A DNA stretch of 64,000 nt from an uncultured Phascolarctobacterium sp. GTDB lineage: Bacteria > Bacillota > Negativicutes > Acidaminococcales > Acidaminococcaceae. Location of the stretch: contig NZ_CAADXO010000029.1 in NCBI RefSeq assembly GCF_900753045.1, positions 1-64,000 on the forward strand. Direction: 5' to 3'. The notes beneath the pieces are model-generated. The model made no database searches. It worked only from the letters and a program-made list of their open reading frames with translations, and had not been told where the DNA came from. Shown here in pieces: positions 1-8,156 of this stretch; positions within the stretch are counted from its first letter, which is position 1, and the number at the start of each line of letters is the position of its first letter. The translations under genes and the position numbers were made by a program.

Positions 1-1280
1 CGGAAGAGCACTAGCAGCGCCACCACCAGCAAATACAGCAGCATGCCGCTCAGAATGCCTGTCACCAAGCCGGAGAAAGGCCCTAAGAATACATGCAGCA
101 AATCACCGATAAGCGTTGTCGGCAGTGTGATACCGCCAAAGGCCAGCGCCGCAAAGAGTGCCACCGTAATAGCGCCACGCGCACCGATACGGTAAATACA
201 GCCCTTCAGCTTATAGCTAAAGGCCAGTACAGCCAGCAGGCAGATGAAGGAAAAGCCTACTGCCAAAAGGCCCAGATTATGCTTCTTGGCGATTGTCAGC
301 GGTACCTCCTGCACCTTTTCCTGTCCGTTGCCGCTTACAGTAACACGCAGGCTGTAATCACCCTCCAATACAGTAAAATAATCTACGTATAACGGAATGA
401 TAAAGGCCTGAGTTTTCTTGCCGTCCAGCGAAATCAACGCCGTAGTTTCGTTGACGCTGCCTGTGTCACCGGCCCAGCCATGCTCGGAATCCTCATTGTT
501 TTTGCCTGCGGTACAAAGACCGGGCATAACCTTACCCGTCTTTTTATCAATCAGCTCCGCCTTAAATTTCAGCAGGCGCACATCGCGCTGCGGATTGCGC
601 ATATCCAGCACCAGAAAAGTCGCAGGATGGTTAAACACTGCCGACCAGTTCGTCGCACCGTCGCCCGTCATGCGGTTACGGAAGCCCTCGAGCGTAGTAT
701 CACGGATAAAAACCACGCCTTCTGCCGCGCGGTCGTCCTTATTACCCAAATTATCTACCGGCAGAGTAACGCTCTGAATATACCAGTTGAATTTACTTCT
801 GTCGATTTTCTTCCCCGGCTGCGACGCACTAGCAACAGCTGCTGCCGCAGGCTCATAACCAAAGCTCAGTTCCTTACGCTCATGCCAGCCATCGCCGCTG
901 ACCTCAACCAACAGCTGCTTCTGTCCGCGTGCAAGGTCTGTCTGCGGCTGAATGTACAGCAGATCAAAGCTCTGTCCGAAATCTGCCGGCAGTACCCAAT
1001 CTGCCTCCGCCGTCTGGCGGCCGTCAGCGCTTCCCAGACGCCATTTGTCATTGGCAAGTGCTTTAAAGCCTTCCGGCAAAATTACGCGCAAATGTGCCGG
1101 CTGCTCATGCGGTACATCAAAGCCGGTAATATTGATAAACAAAGGCATTGTGCTACCGCCATGCACTACATGTGCGGCACTCTTATCCAGATTGTAGGGA
1201 TACACTGCCTCCAGCTTTACGCCTGCAAAGACCTGCTGCGTGAGGCACAGCAGCGCCAGCAGGATATATAAGATTCTCAT
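1..1280 (-). CDS. Exported protein with C-terminal membrane domain (partial)
   Basis: Reading frame open for 426 codons from an ATG at 1280 to the left window edge, so the C-terminus is missing. Residues 1-18 form a typical signal peptide (ends VFA). About 310 residues follow that look extracytoplasmic, rich in beta-strand-like sequence with no recognised catalytic motif. From about residue 335 there are at least three hydrophobic segments; the last resembles ECF-transporter S-component membrane segments (small residues, a GPFSGLVTG stretch). It lies 7 bp downstream of an ABC ATPase gene on the same strand, so it is probably co-transcribed and part of an uptake system. The substrate is unknown. 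The exported-domain-plus-membrane-domain layout is seen directly; the transporter role is inference. Confidence 0.6.
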   Translation of the reverse strand, partial: MRILYILLALLCLTQQVFAGVKLEAVYPYNLDKSAAHVVHGGSTMPLFINITGFDVPHEQPAHLRVILPEGFKALANDKWRLGSADGRQTAEADWVLPADFGQSFDLLYIQPQTDLARGQKQLLVEVSGDGWHERKELSFGYEPAAAAVASASQPGKKIDRSKFNWYIQSVTLPVDNLGNKDDRAAEGVVFIRDTTLEGFRNRMTGDGATNWSAVFNHPATFLVLDMRNPQRDVRLLKFKAELIDKKTGKVMPGLCTAGKNNEDSEHGWAGDTGSVNETTALISLDGKKTQAFIIPLYVDYFTVLEGDYSLRVTVSGNGQEKVQEVPLTIAKKHNLGLLAVGFSFICLLAVLAFSYKLKGCIYRIGARGAITVALFAALAFGGITLPTTLIGDLLHVFLGPFSGLVTGILSGMLLYLLVVALLVLF

Positions 1281-1287
1281 ACTTCAC

Positions 1288-2121
1288 CTATTCACAGCAA
1301 ATCTTTTTCAATAATTCTGCTTCCTTCTCTTTACTTGCCTCATCTACACGAGTTGTAATCTCCAGGTTATTATTCAGCGGATTACGGCTTACGGCAATAT
1401 CAGCCGCATATGCTCTGCTGAGCAAAGGCTCTGTGAAAACACGCTCCGGCGTATCATCCGCCAGCAGCTTACCCTCGCCTAAAAGCAGAATACGGCTGCA
1501 GTATTTAGCTGCCAGATTCAGCTCATGCACAACCATCAGCACAGTTTTGCCCATCAGCGCCAGCTCACGCGCAAAACGGAAAATCTCCTCCTGATAAACC
1601 ATGTCCAGACCGGTAGTAGGCTCATCGAGGAACAGCACCGGTGTCTGCTGCGCCAAAACCTTCGCTAGCAGGATACGCTGCTTCTGACCGCCGGAAACCT
1701 CTGTCACCGGCTTATCCGCCAGCTCCCGCGTACCGGTATATTCCATGCAGTCCAACGCCAGACGCTTATCGTTCTCACTTTCACGCTCCCACCATTTAAG
1801 ATAAGGATAGCGGCCCGCCATAACAATATCCTGGCCTGTATAACCAAAGCCAACTTCTACCTGCTGCTGCAGATAGGCTACCTCGCGCGCCAAATCTCTG
1901 TCGGTATATTCCTCCATCGGCTTATCGAAAAACAAAACCTCACCGCTCTGCTTCGGCAGCATGCCGCGGATTGTTTTCAAAAGCGTACTCTTGCCGGCAC
2001 CGTTGCAGCCGATAATACCTACAAGCTCGCCCTTGCCGATAGTGAAGGTGGCATCACTGATAACACAGCGGCTGCCGTAGCCTATAGATAAATGATTAAC
2101 ACTCAAAACTGCTTCTGACAT
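1288..2121 (-). CDS. ABC transporter ATP-binding protein, FecCD/BtuD type
   Basis: 277-residue ABC ATPase. Walker A GCNGAGKST at 38-46, signature VSGGQKQR at 142-149, Walker B VLFLDEPT at 162-169. Sequence style matches ATPases of iron-siderophore/haem/cobalamin importers (FepC, FhuC, BtuD), which couple ATP hydrolysis to import through FecCD-type permeases at the inner membrane. It has a GAGGTG ribosome-binding site 6 nt before the ATG. No permease or binding protein gene is adjacent upstream; the downstream neighbour is the partial exported/membrane protein. The substrate cannot be read from the sequence. Confidence 0.85.
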   Translation of the reverse strand: MSEAVLSVNHLSIGYGSRCVISDATFTIGKGELVGIIGCNGAGKSTLLKTIRGMLPKQSGEVLFFDKPMEEYTDRDLAREVAYLQQQVEVGFGYTGQDIVMAGRYPYLKWWERESENDKRLALDCMEYTGTRELADKPVTEVSGGQKQRILLAKVLAQQTPVLFLDEPTTGLDMVYQEEIFRFARELALMGKTVLMVVHELNLAAKYCSRILLLGEGKLLADDTPERVFTEPLLSRAYAADIAVSRNPLNNNLEITTRVDEASKEKEAELLKKICCE

Positions 2122-2283
2122 TATTACACCTCATGCTCATACTTCATCATAAAATTCAAATAAATTTAAGTACCATATACTTTTACCTAATCTTTTATAT
2201 TATACCACATAGAAGCATCAGCGACAATAAATCACAGTCCGCACTCTATGTAATCAAGAATTTCTTATCAGATAAAATCTTAA

Positions 2284-2320
2284 ATAAAAAAGCATGAACC
2301 ACGGCAACAGTTCATGCTTA
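2284..2320 (-). terminator. Intrinsic terminator after nitroreductase gene
   Basis: 10-bp perfect stem (AAGCATGAAC / GTTCATGCTT, 2290-2319) followed on the minus strand by TTTTTTATTT. Confidence 0.85.
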
Positions 2321-2328
2321 AATAAGCC

Positions 2329-3138
2329 TTAGCGGAAATCAACCTTCAGATGCTGTCTTTCCGGCATCCGCTGATATTTATATTTAGGATAGCCAACCAT
2401 CAGCGTACCTACAATTTTATGCTTCGGCGGCACGGCAATCAAATCCAGCAGCGGCTGATAGCCTGCAATACCGCAGGATTGGATAAAACCGGCGATAGTT
2501 GTTCCCAAACCGATGGTCGGGGCAAACAGCTCTGCATAGGCCCAGCTCTGCTCTGCATTGCTCACACCGGTAATATTCAGACGGCGTGCCAACGCAAAAA
2601 TCAGACAGGGCGCATTGCGGGCGATAATATCCTGTCCACGCTCACGGTAAGCGCGCAGCACCACCTGAAAATAACGTTTATTTTCGGTGCCTGCCGCAAC
2701 CTCGTCCTCCATCCAGTTGGCAACAGCATCAGCAATTGCACGGATCTGCTCCTTATCGCGGATAACGATATAATACATGCCTTGCGAATTGCCGGCAGTC
2801 GGCGCATAGCGTGCCACGTCCAGCATACGGGTAATTTCCTCATCCGTCGGTGCCTGCGGCTTAAAGTTGCGCACACTGCGGCGCATACGCAGAAATTCAT
2901 AGGTTGCCTCAGGCGTCGGCAACGGCATCGTCACCGGACGCTGCTCCGCCAGCGGCGTATATTTATTATCCAAGGCGCTTACGGGACAGATAGCAACACA
3001 CTGGCCGCAGCTCATGCAGCCACGGTCAAAATTACACTCCGGTCCGTTTTCGCCCATCGAAAGAATGCAGGAAGGACAGCATTCTACGCAAATGCCGCAA
3101 CGCAGGCATTTATCCTGATTAACTGTTAACAAGTCCAT
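2329..3138 (-). CDS. Ferredoxin-domain nitroreductase family protein
   Basis: 269 residues. The N-terminal 60 residues carry two 4Fe-4S ferredoxin motifs (CLRCGICVECC and CMSCGQCVAIC). The rest is a flavin-dependent nitroreductase-like domain starting near the RRSVRNFK motif (about residue 86), including the APTAGNSQ segment typical of FMN binding. Family members are cytoplasmic FMN oxidoreductases; the fused ferredoxin suggests reduced ferredoxin rather than NAD(P)H as electron source. Start ATG is supported by GAGGTGA upstream. A small unknown gene lies 9 bp upstream and is probably co-transcribed. The physiological substrate is unknown. Confidence 0.85.
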   Translation of the reverse strand: MDLLTVNQDKCLRCGICVECCPSCILSMGENGPECNFDRGCMSCGQCVAICPVSALDNKYTPLAEQRPVTMPLPTPEATYEFLRMRRSVRNFKPQAPTDEEITRMLDVARYAPTAGNSQGMYYIVIRDKEQIRAIADAVANWMEDEVAAGTENKRYFQVVLRAYRERGQDIIARNAPCLIFALARRLNITGVSNAEQSWAYAELFAPTIGLGTTIAGFIQSCGIAGYQPLLDLIAVPPKHKIVGTLMVGYPKYKYQRMPERQHLKVDFR

Positions 3139-3147
3139 AACGTCACC

Positions 3148-3546
3148 TCACAGTGCATTATCGGTATAGTGAATGTATTCCAGTCCACTAAAATCTGCCT
3201 TATAATGACCATTGCGCATAGGCGTACCCATGAGCTTTTTGTCATCAGGCAGACCATCTACATTTACCAGACCGATAGAAGCGGTAGCACAAAGAGCACC
3301 AAGCTGTGTTGCTACACGCATAGCATAAGCCTTATCCGCTTCACCAACAACGCCCTTATGCGGGTACATTGCCGTTGCTGCGATGATAACCGTCAGGATT
3401 TTGCCGCTCAGGGCAAAAATATGCGGTACAGTATTCATATCAGTCTGCATATAATCAATTTTAAAATTATGACTTTCCAGCCAGGGAACGAGAGCCTGTA
3501 AGCCAAGCTCGTGAATTTCCTGTTCTGTTAAAAGCTGCTGCTCCAA
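3148..3546 (-). CDS. Conserved-looking hypothetical protein
   Basis: 132 residues, no signal peptide or membrane segment, no motif I recognise. The start codon is TTG, chosen because AGGAG lies 9 nt before it and no better in-frame start is near. The gene ends 9 bp before the ferredoxin-nitroreductase gene, so the two likely form an operon and may share a redox-related role, which is only inference from position. The middle part is Ala/Thr-rich with several internal Met residues. Confidence 0.6.
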   Translation of the reverse strand: MEQQLLTEQEIHELGLQALVPWLESHNFKIDYMQTDMNTVPHIFALSGKILTVIIAATAMYPHKGVVGEADKAYAMRVATQLGALCATASIGLVNVDGLPDDKKLMGTPMRNGHYKADFSGLEYIHYTDNAL

Positions 3547-3638
3547 AATTCTCTTCTCCTATAAACTATTAGTGTGCTCAACCCTTCTGCTCTTAGAATT
3601 TCTATGATTCAGAGGTATTTTATATGTACTCACCCCGT

Positions 3639-3850
3639 AGAGCGTCAAGAAGATGCCGGATGCAAGGAAGAGCGACGACGGCGTATAATCTTATACTCCC
3701 AGAAGCCTTGACAATGTAGGTGGCGTCTTCCACTGTTGCCTTTAGAGAGCGCCAAGAAGATGCCAGATACGAGGAAGGGCGACGACGGCGTATTCCTTTA
3801 TACTCCTAGGAGCCCTGACGACGTAGATGACGTCTTATGGGCGCTCTCCA
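3639..3850. repeat. Two tandem imperfect palindromic repeats
   Basis: Fills most of the 309-bp gap 3547-3855. Copy 1 (3639-3731) and copy 2 (3744-3850) are roughly 80% identical in a head-to-tail arrangement, 107 bp apart. Each copy is itself an imperfect inverted repeat: AAGATGCC near one end pairs with GGCGTCTT or GACGTCTT at the other. Copy 2 adds outer arms GAGAGCGCC / GGGCGCTCTC. Copy 2 begins 6 bp past the murB stop codon, so it lies in the murB 3' untranslated region. No open frame of interest. Probably a dispersed intergenic element; that needs a genome-wide search. Confidence 0.7.
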
Positions 3851-3855
3851 GTATT

Positions 3856-4758
3856 TTATTCTTCGCCGAGAACCAACACCTCAGGTTCAAGATGAACTCC
3901 ATGCGCCGCAAACACCTTATCCTGCACATCACAGATAAGCTGCAGCACATCTGCTGCCGTTGCTCCGCCGATGTTCACCACAAAGCCCGCATGCTTTTCG
4001 GAAACCTGCGCACCGCCGACAGTATAACCCTTAAGACCGGTCTGATCAATCAGCGTACCGGCAAAATATCCGGGAGGACGCTTGAACATACTGCCTGCAC
4101 TCGGCAGCTCCAAAGGCTGTTTAGTTATACGACGATTGCTGAAATCAGCCATTTTATCGGCAATAGCCTGCTTATCGCCTGCAGTCAGACGCACAGTTAC
4201 TGCGGTAACAATTTTACCGCTGCCCTGCAGCGCAGTGTGGCGATAGCCAAAATCAAGAGCTGCAGCCGGCAGCTCGCTGATTTTACCGTCAAGCTCCATC
4301 ACACGCACACCGGTAACAACTTTAGCCATTTCACCGTCATAGGCACCGGCGTTCATATAAACGGCACCGCCGATGCTGCCGGGAATGCCAACAGCAAACT
4401 CCATGCCGCTTAAGCCCAGCTCTGCAGCCTTGCGGGAAGCAGCAGCCAGTGAAACACCGCTGCCAAAGGTCAGGGTGCAGCCGTCAGCAGCAACGTCGTT
4501 CAACATATTGCCCAGCTTGATAACCAGGCCACGGATGCCCTTATCGCGCACCAGCAGATTAGAACCGTTGCCAATCAGCGTAACCGGCACCTTCGCCTCG
4601 CCGGCACGCTGCAGCAGCTGCTGCAGTTCCTGCTCGCTCTGCGGCATAGCCATCAGATCGGCGGGACCGCCGATACGGAAGGATGTATGCTTCGCCATCG
4701 GCTCCTCTGCCAGCAAAGGCTTGGCAGTACAGCCTGCGAAAATCTCCTGCAACGTCAT
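3856..4758 (-). CDS. murB: UDP-N-acetylenolpyruvoylglucosamine reductase
   Basis: 300 residues. MurB reduces UDP-GlcNAc-enolpyruvate to UDP-MurNAc with NADPH and FAD, an early cytoplasmic step of peptidoglycan synthesis. Visible features: the FAD-binding HTSFRIGGPADL segment near residue 24, the GSGVSLAAASRKAAELGLSG region, the PGSIGGAVYMNAGAYDGEM motif, and the catalytic-serine motif GSMFKRPPGYFAG followed by GLKG. Length and motifs fit the shorter Firmicute-type MurB. Its ATG overlaps the stop codon of the YlbF-family gene by one base (TAATG), so translation is probably coupled. Confidence 0.95.
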   Translation of the reverse strand: MTLQEIFAGCTAKPLLAEEPMAKHTSFRIGGPADLMAMPQSEQELQQLLQRAGEAKVPVTLIGNGSNLLVRDKGIRGLVIKLGNMLNDVAADGCTLTFGSGVSLAAASRKAAELGLSGMEFAVGIPGSIGGAVYMNAGAYDGEMAKVVTGVRVMELDGKISELPAAALDFGYRHTALQGSGKIVTAVTVRLTAGDKQAIADKMADFSNRRITKQPLELPSAGSMFKRPPGYFAGTLIDQTGLKGYTVGGAQVSEKHAGFVVNIGGATAADVLQLICDVQDKVFAAHGVHLEPEVLVLGEE

Positions 4759-5099
4759 TATTTCTCTCCCATTGCCTCTTTGACAACGTCCTGAATAGTA
4801 TTGGTAACGTCCATCAGCATCATCTGGAAACGAATCAGAGCGTTCAAATATTGAACTGCATCTGCATTCAGATTCAAAATTCCCTGCAGCTTCTGCATTT
4901 TATCAACAGAAGCCTGGTCGGGAGTCTTACCCTGATGCTTAGCAAACTCAACTTCCTGAGCAACCATCAGATACTCGTTAACCATTTTTTTAGCATCCGG
5001 ATCCTTCTCCAGAACAACAGCTGCTTCCTTCAGTTTTTTGTACTCGTGGCTTTCGCGCATAGCCTTAGCCAATTCGTTTGCGTTATCATATACGTTCAT
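4758..5099 (-). CDS. YlbF/YmcA-family protein
   Basis: 113 residues, almost wholly alpha-helical and charged, matching the YlbF/YmcA (DUF964) family. In Bacillus these proteins partner in a complex that adjusts RNase Y-dependent RNA processing; here the role is by family only. The start is set at the ATG at 5099 (MNVYDNANEL), which has GTGAGGTG 8 nt upstream; a slightly longer frame exists but lacks a ribosome site. Coupled to murB downstream through a one-base stop/start overlap. Confidence 0.8.
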   Translation of the reverse strand: MNVYDNANELAKAMRESHEYKKLKEAAVVLEKDPDAKKMVNEYLMVAQEVEFAKHQGKTPDQASVDKMQKLQGILNLNADAVQYLNALIRFQMMLMDVTNTIQDVVKEAMGEK

Positions 5100-5211
5100 A
5101 ATTAAACACCTCACTAATGATATATTTTTACACTAACGTAAGAAAAACAAAGATAGAAAAAAGAACAAAACACATACGCGGGTTATACTGTTAAAGCTTG
5201 CAGATATCACG

Positions 5212-5460
5212 CCAATGCAAGCAAGCGGTATGCCGTGCAGCGAATATAAATTTTAGCAAATGAGTGTCCGGAACCATAGAAACAAGGCAACCGAAGCCTA
5301 ACGGTTACCCTCGAACAAGATCGGCGCCGCACGTTTCATACTGGTTCCACACGAAATTTGCGTCCGTCAACTCGCTTCCGCCAACCTCTCTGGGAAACTT
5401 AACTCAGCAAGCGATTGACGGAAAATTTCTCTGAGCGGAACGACATATCGCTTGCGACGC
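5212..5460. repeat. Large folded repeat, copy A
   Basis: About 249 bp. Outer arms GCAAGCGGTATGCCGT and ACGACATATCGCTTGC are inverted; inside them AAATTTT blocks pair, then an AAATGAGTGTCCGGAACCA-like arm pairs with TGGTTCCACACGAAATTT, and a second hairpin TCCGTCAA-TCGCTT / AAGCGATTGACGGA follows. The apical part of the first arm (about 5276-5340) is unique to this copy. Same layout and about 65 + 120 conserved bases as copy B. No open frame, no transposase nearby. Confidence 0.75.
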
Positions 5461-5504
5461 TACTACTCATTACCAGCTTACAACATACAATCACTACAGC
5501 ACAC

Positions 5505-5773
5505 CAACGCAAGCAAGCGTTATGCCGTGCAGCGAATATAAATTTTAGCAAATGAGTGTCCGGAACCAAAGGAATGACGCAACTGTTTGAGCGCTACGCT
5601 TACTAATACAGAAGAATCTGTTAGCTTAGCGCGAGTTTTGCGGCATTCCGTCTTAGTTCCACACGAAATTTGCGTCCGTCAAATCGCTTTCGCAAACTAC
5701 TCAGGAGCAACTTCCCTAGCAAGCGATTGACGGGAAAATTTCTCTGAGCGAAATGGTATATCGCTTGCGACGC
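5505..5773. repeat. Large folded repeat, copy B
   Basis: About 269 bp, same orientation as copy A, 45 bp after it. Ends and two-arm layout are conserved but the apex of the first arm differs in sequence and length: here GGAATGACGCAA pairs with TTGCGGCATTCC and an inner hairpin GCGCTACGCT / AGCTTAGCGC caps it. The two copies fill the 692-bp gap between the YlbF gene and the dipeptidase gene. Confidence 0.75.
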
Positions 5774-5806
5774 AATTACTAATAACTAATCACTGATCAC
5801 TAAACA

Positions 5807-6862
5807 CTAATTACTTACATTCAAATGAGCGAACTTAGAGCAGTCGCCAAACTCAAAATGCCACCACTCCATCTCAATCCCCTTGAATCCCTGCAGCTCC
5901 ATCTCCTCGCGCAGCAAACTGCGCAGATAGCGCTCGCGCGACGTACCGCCGGCATAGCTGGAGTACTGGCGCAGCGACGGCTCATCAAAGCCGCAGCCCA
6001 TGTCCAGCTCTTCGCCGCTTTCCAGACTGTACAAGCCCACATCCACAGCATTACCTGTGTTATGTGTGCTGCCCTTAGTTTCCGGATTCTCCAGCATGTC
6101 CTTTTTATCGTCAGGCAAAGCCAGATTAGCCAGCTTGCTCACCGACCAGGATCGGTAGGCATCCCAAAGCACCAGGCCGTAGCCGTAAGGTGCCAGACGC
6201 TGCTGCACCTTGCCTAAGGCAGCTGCAGCCTCTTTAGAAACAAAGAGCTTAGGGGTAGTATAAAGCGGCGCACCAAAAAGGTTATCACTGCCTGCGTAAA
6301 CAGAATTAACCTTCACACCGGCAACAGTTGCAGCATCCACCAGCTGCGCCTGCTCACCTGCTGCCAGAGCAACAGGAACCGCTGCCTTGCCAGCCTCCGC
6401 ACGCAACTTGGCCCAATCCTCGGCACTGCGCTCCTCCAAGCGGAAGGGCTTTGCCCTTTCGCCCGTAGTCGTACCTAAAAAGTAACGGCTGTAGGTGTTG
6501 CCGCCGACGCGGCAGGAAATACCGTAGCCATCAGGATCACGCTCAAAGCGGACACCGGCTTCGGTATTGCTCATCGGACCGGATTCCTGCATTGTGTAGG
6601 AATCAAAATGCACCTTGCTGAGCGGATAAAGATTGGCCGCAGCAAAAGACTTGTCCTCCAATGCAGTGCGGTACAACAGCTCCAGACGGCCGTTGTTCTC
6701 ACGAATAAGAATATTTTCGCCGTTGCCATAGTAAAAGCCAAGAATATACTTGATATCCTTCGGCGCATCCTTAGGCACGGCAGCCAGAGCAAGCTCTGCT
6801 CCCGTTTGGGTATAGAAAAGCAGACCGGCCGCCAGGCCGGCCAGCAAATTTCGGTAATTCAC
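5807..6862 (-). CDS. Secreted D-Ala-D-Ala dipeptidase-like protein (VanX/DdpX, M15D)
   Basis: 351 residues starting at GTG, which overlaps the nitrilase stop codon. Signal peptide 1-28. Residues 35-150 form an extra beta-rich domain not present in VanX. The C-terminal M15D peptidase domain shows the substrate/zinc motifs DAYRSWSV, STHNTGNAVDVGLY (His and Asp zinc ligands) and EWWHFEF (catalytic Glu and last zinc His). Family enzymes cleave D-Ala-D-Ala or similar peptidoglycan dipeptides; with a signal peptide this one acts in the periplasm, so cell-wall turnover or nutrient salvage is more likely than VanX-type glycopeptide resistance. Last gene of an operon with a two-component system. Confidence 0.85.
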   Translation of the reverse strand: MNYRNLLAGLAAGLLFYTQTGAELALAAVPKDAPKDIKYILGFYYGNGENILIRENNGRLELLYRTALEDKSFAAANLYPLSKVHFDSYTMQESGPMSNTEAGVRFERDPDGYGISCRVGGNTYSRYFLGTTTGERAKPFRLEERSAEDWAKLRAEAGKAAVPVALAAGEQAQLVDAATVAGVKVNSVYAGSDNLFGAPLYTTPKLFVSKEAAAALGKVQQRLAPYGYGLVLWDAYRSWSVSKLANLALPDDKKDMLENPETKGSTHNTGNAVDVGLYSLESGEELDMGCGFDEPSLRQYSSYAGGTSRERYLRSLLREEMELQGFKGIEMEWWHFEFGDCSKFAHLNVSN

Positions 6863-7641
6863 TATTGAATCAGCTCCTTGCGTACATCAGCTAAAGCATT
6901 AAGCCTGCTGCGTACTCTCGCAACATCTGCCAAATCGATTTCGCAGGAAACAACCTCCTCCTGCATACCTGCTTCGGCAAGAATCTTACCACTGGGCGCA
7001 ACAACCATCGAATGACCGTAAAACGGCGCACCCTTAAAGCTGCCCGCACAATTTACCGCTACCACAAAAGTGTGGTTTTCGGCAGCACGTGCCTGCGCCA
7101 GCAGGCGCCAGATGTCTCCCCTTGCTTCAGGCCATTCAGCCGGGCAGAAAATGAGCTGTGCTCCCTGCAGGGCCAGATGACGGAAAAGCTCAGGGAAACG
7201 CAAATCGTAACAGATAGTCGAGCCGCAGCACAGACCATCTAATGTAAAGGCTTGAAAATTATTGCCGGGAGCAAAGAAATCCTCTTCATGGAAAAGGCCG
7301 AAAAGATGCACCTTATCATAAAGATTGACGATTTCACCGTTTTTATTGATAGCCGCAGAGGCATTGTAAATCTTGCCGTCGGCATGACGCATAGGCACCG
7401 AGCCCGCGAGAATAGCGCACTGCTCATTGCGTGCAATCTCGGCAAGCTGCGCCAGCACAGGCGAAGCCGGCGTTTCGGCCTCCTGCTCCAGGTGTCCCAG
7501 GCTGTAGCCTGTTGTCCACACCTCGGGCAGCACCAGCAAATCATGCTTCTTGGCAGCCTCCGCCGCCAGCTGCAGACCATGGGCCACATTAGCCTCTTTA
7601 TTCTTTTCCAGAACTTCCAGCTGCAGCAGGGCTATTTTCAT
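6862..7641 (-). CDS. Carbon-nitrogen hydrolase (nitrilase superfamily)
   Basis: 259 residues. The Glu-Lys-Cys triad is visible: LPE near residue 39, DKVHLF near 108 and STICYDLRFPE near 140. Closest in style to omega-amidase/YafV and MtnU-like members, which hydrolyse alpha-keto acid amides such as alpha-ketoglutaramate in the cytoplasm; the exact substrate is not determined by the sequence. Starts with an ATGA overlap with yqeG, and its stop overlaps the GTG of the dipeptidase gene, so it is within a tightly coupled operon. Confidence 0.85.
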   Translation of the reverse strand: MKIALLQLEVLEKNKEANVAHGLQLAAEAAKKHDLLVLPEVWTTGYSLGHLEQEAETPASPVLAQLAEIARNEQCAILAGSVPMRHADGKIYNASAAINKNGEIVNLYDKVHLFGLFHEEDFFAPGNNFQAFTLDGLCCGSTICYDLRFPELFRHLALQGAQLIFCPAEWPEARGDIWRLLAQARAAENHTFVVAVNCAGSFKGAPFYGHSMVVAPSGKILAEAGMQEEVVSCEIDLADVARVRSRLNALADVRKELIQ

Positions 7642-8156
7642 AATACGCGCTCCTTAGGCATCATATTATTGCTTTGCAGGCGACCAAGGAAGAATTTCTC
7701 CAGCTTGCGGGTGCAGCGGGTAATAAAATGCTCCTTACCGCCTAAGGACTCAACAAAAACTACAGGATGACCGGCAACCTTTGCGCCTAAAACGTCGGTC
7801 AGCAACTGATCGCCGACAAAAAGAATTTTACCGCCGCCCATAGCTTTAGTAATTTGCTTATAAGCCATCGGCAAAGGCTTAGCGGCACGCATAATGCTAC
7901 CAAGACCGGTCTGACGGGTGATACCTTTAATGCGGTCACCGCCGTTATTGGAAATCAATGCAACATTGATCCCCATCTGATGCAGCTGACGAATCCATGT
8001 CATAGCACGAGGGCCTACCAGGTTCTTGTCGCGCGGCAGCAGGGTATTGTCAATATCAACAACAATTTTGGTGTAGCCATTGCGCTTCAGCCATTTTGCG
8101 GAAATGTCAAATAAACTTTTTACTCTGTAATCGGGGCAAACATACTTTAAAATCAT
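7638..8156 (-). CDS. yqeG: YqeG-family HAD IIIA-type phosphatase
   Basis: 172 residues. HAD motif I is VDIDNTLLPRD (nucleophile Asp near residue 35), motif II is the Ser of LISNNGG, and motif III/IV the VGDQLLTDVLGA loop. YqeG proteins are conserved cytoplasmic phosphatases of Firmicutes, often next to ribosome-biogenesis or shikimate genes; here the gene lies between a histidine kinase and a nitrilase. Both borders are ATGA overlaps. Substrate unknown. Confidence 0.88.
   Translation of the reverse strand: MILKYVCPDYRVKSLFDISAKWLKRNGYTKIVVDIDNTLLPRDKNLVGPRAMTWIRQLHQMGINVALISNNGGDRIKGITRQTGLGSIMRAAKPLPMAYKQITKAMGGGKILFVGDQLLTDVLGAKVAGHPVVFVESLGGKEHFITRCTRKLEKFFLGRLQSNNMMPKERVL

Noticed and set aside
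480..1271. Long plus-strand open frame of 263 codons
   Set aside because: Lies opposite the partial exported-protein gene, whose minus-strand frame has a signal peptide and membrane helices; the plus frame is a shadow.
5115..5806. CRISPR array
   Set aside because: Only two long copies with unlike internal parts; no short repeats with regular spacers and no cas genes in the window.
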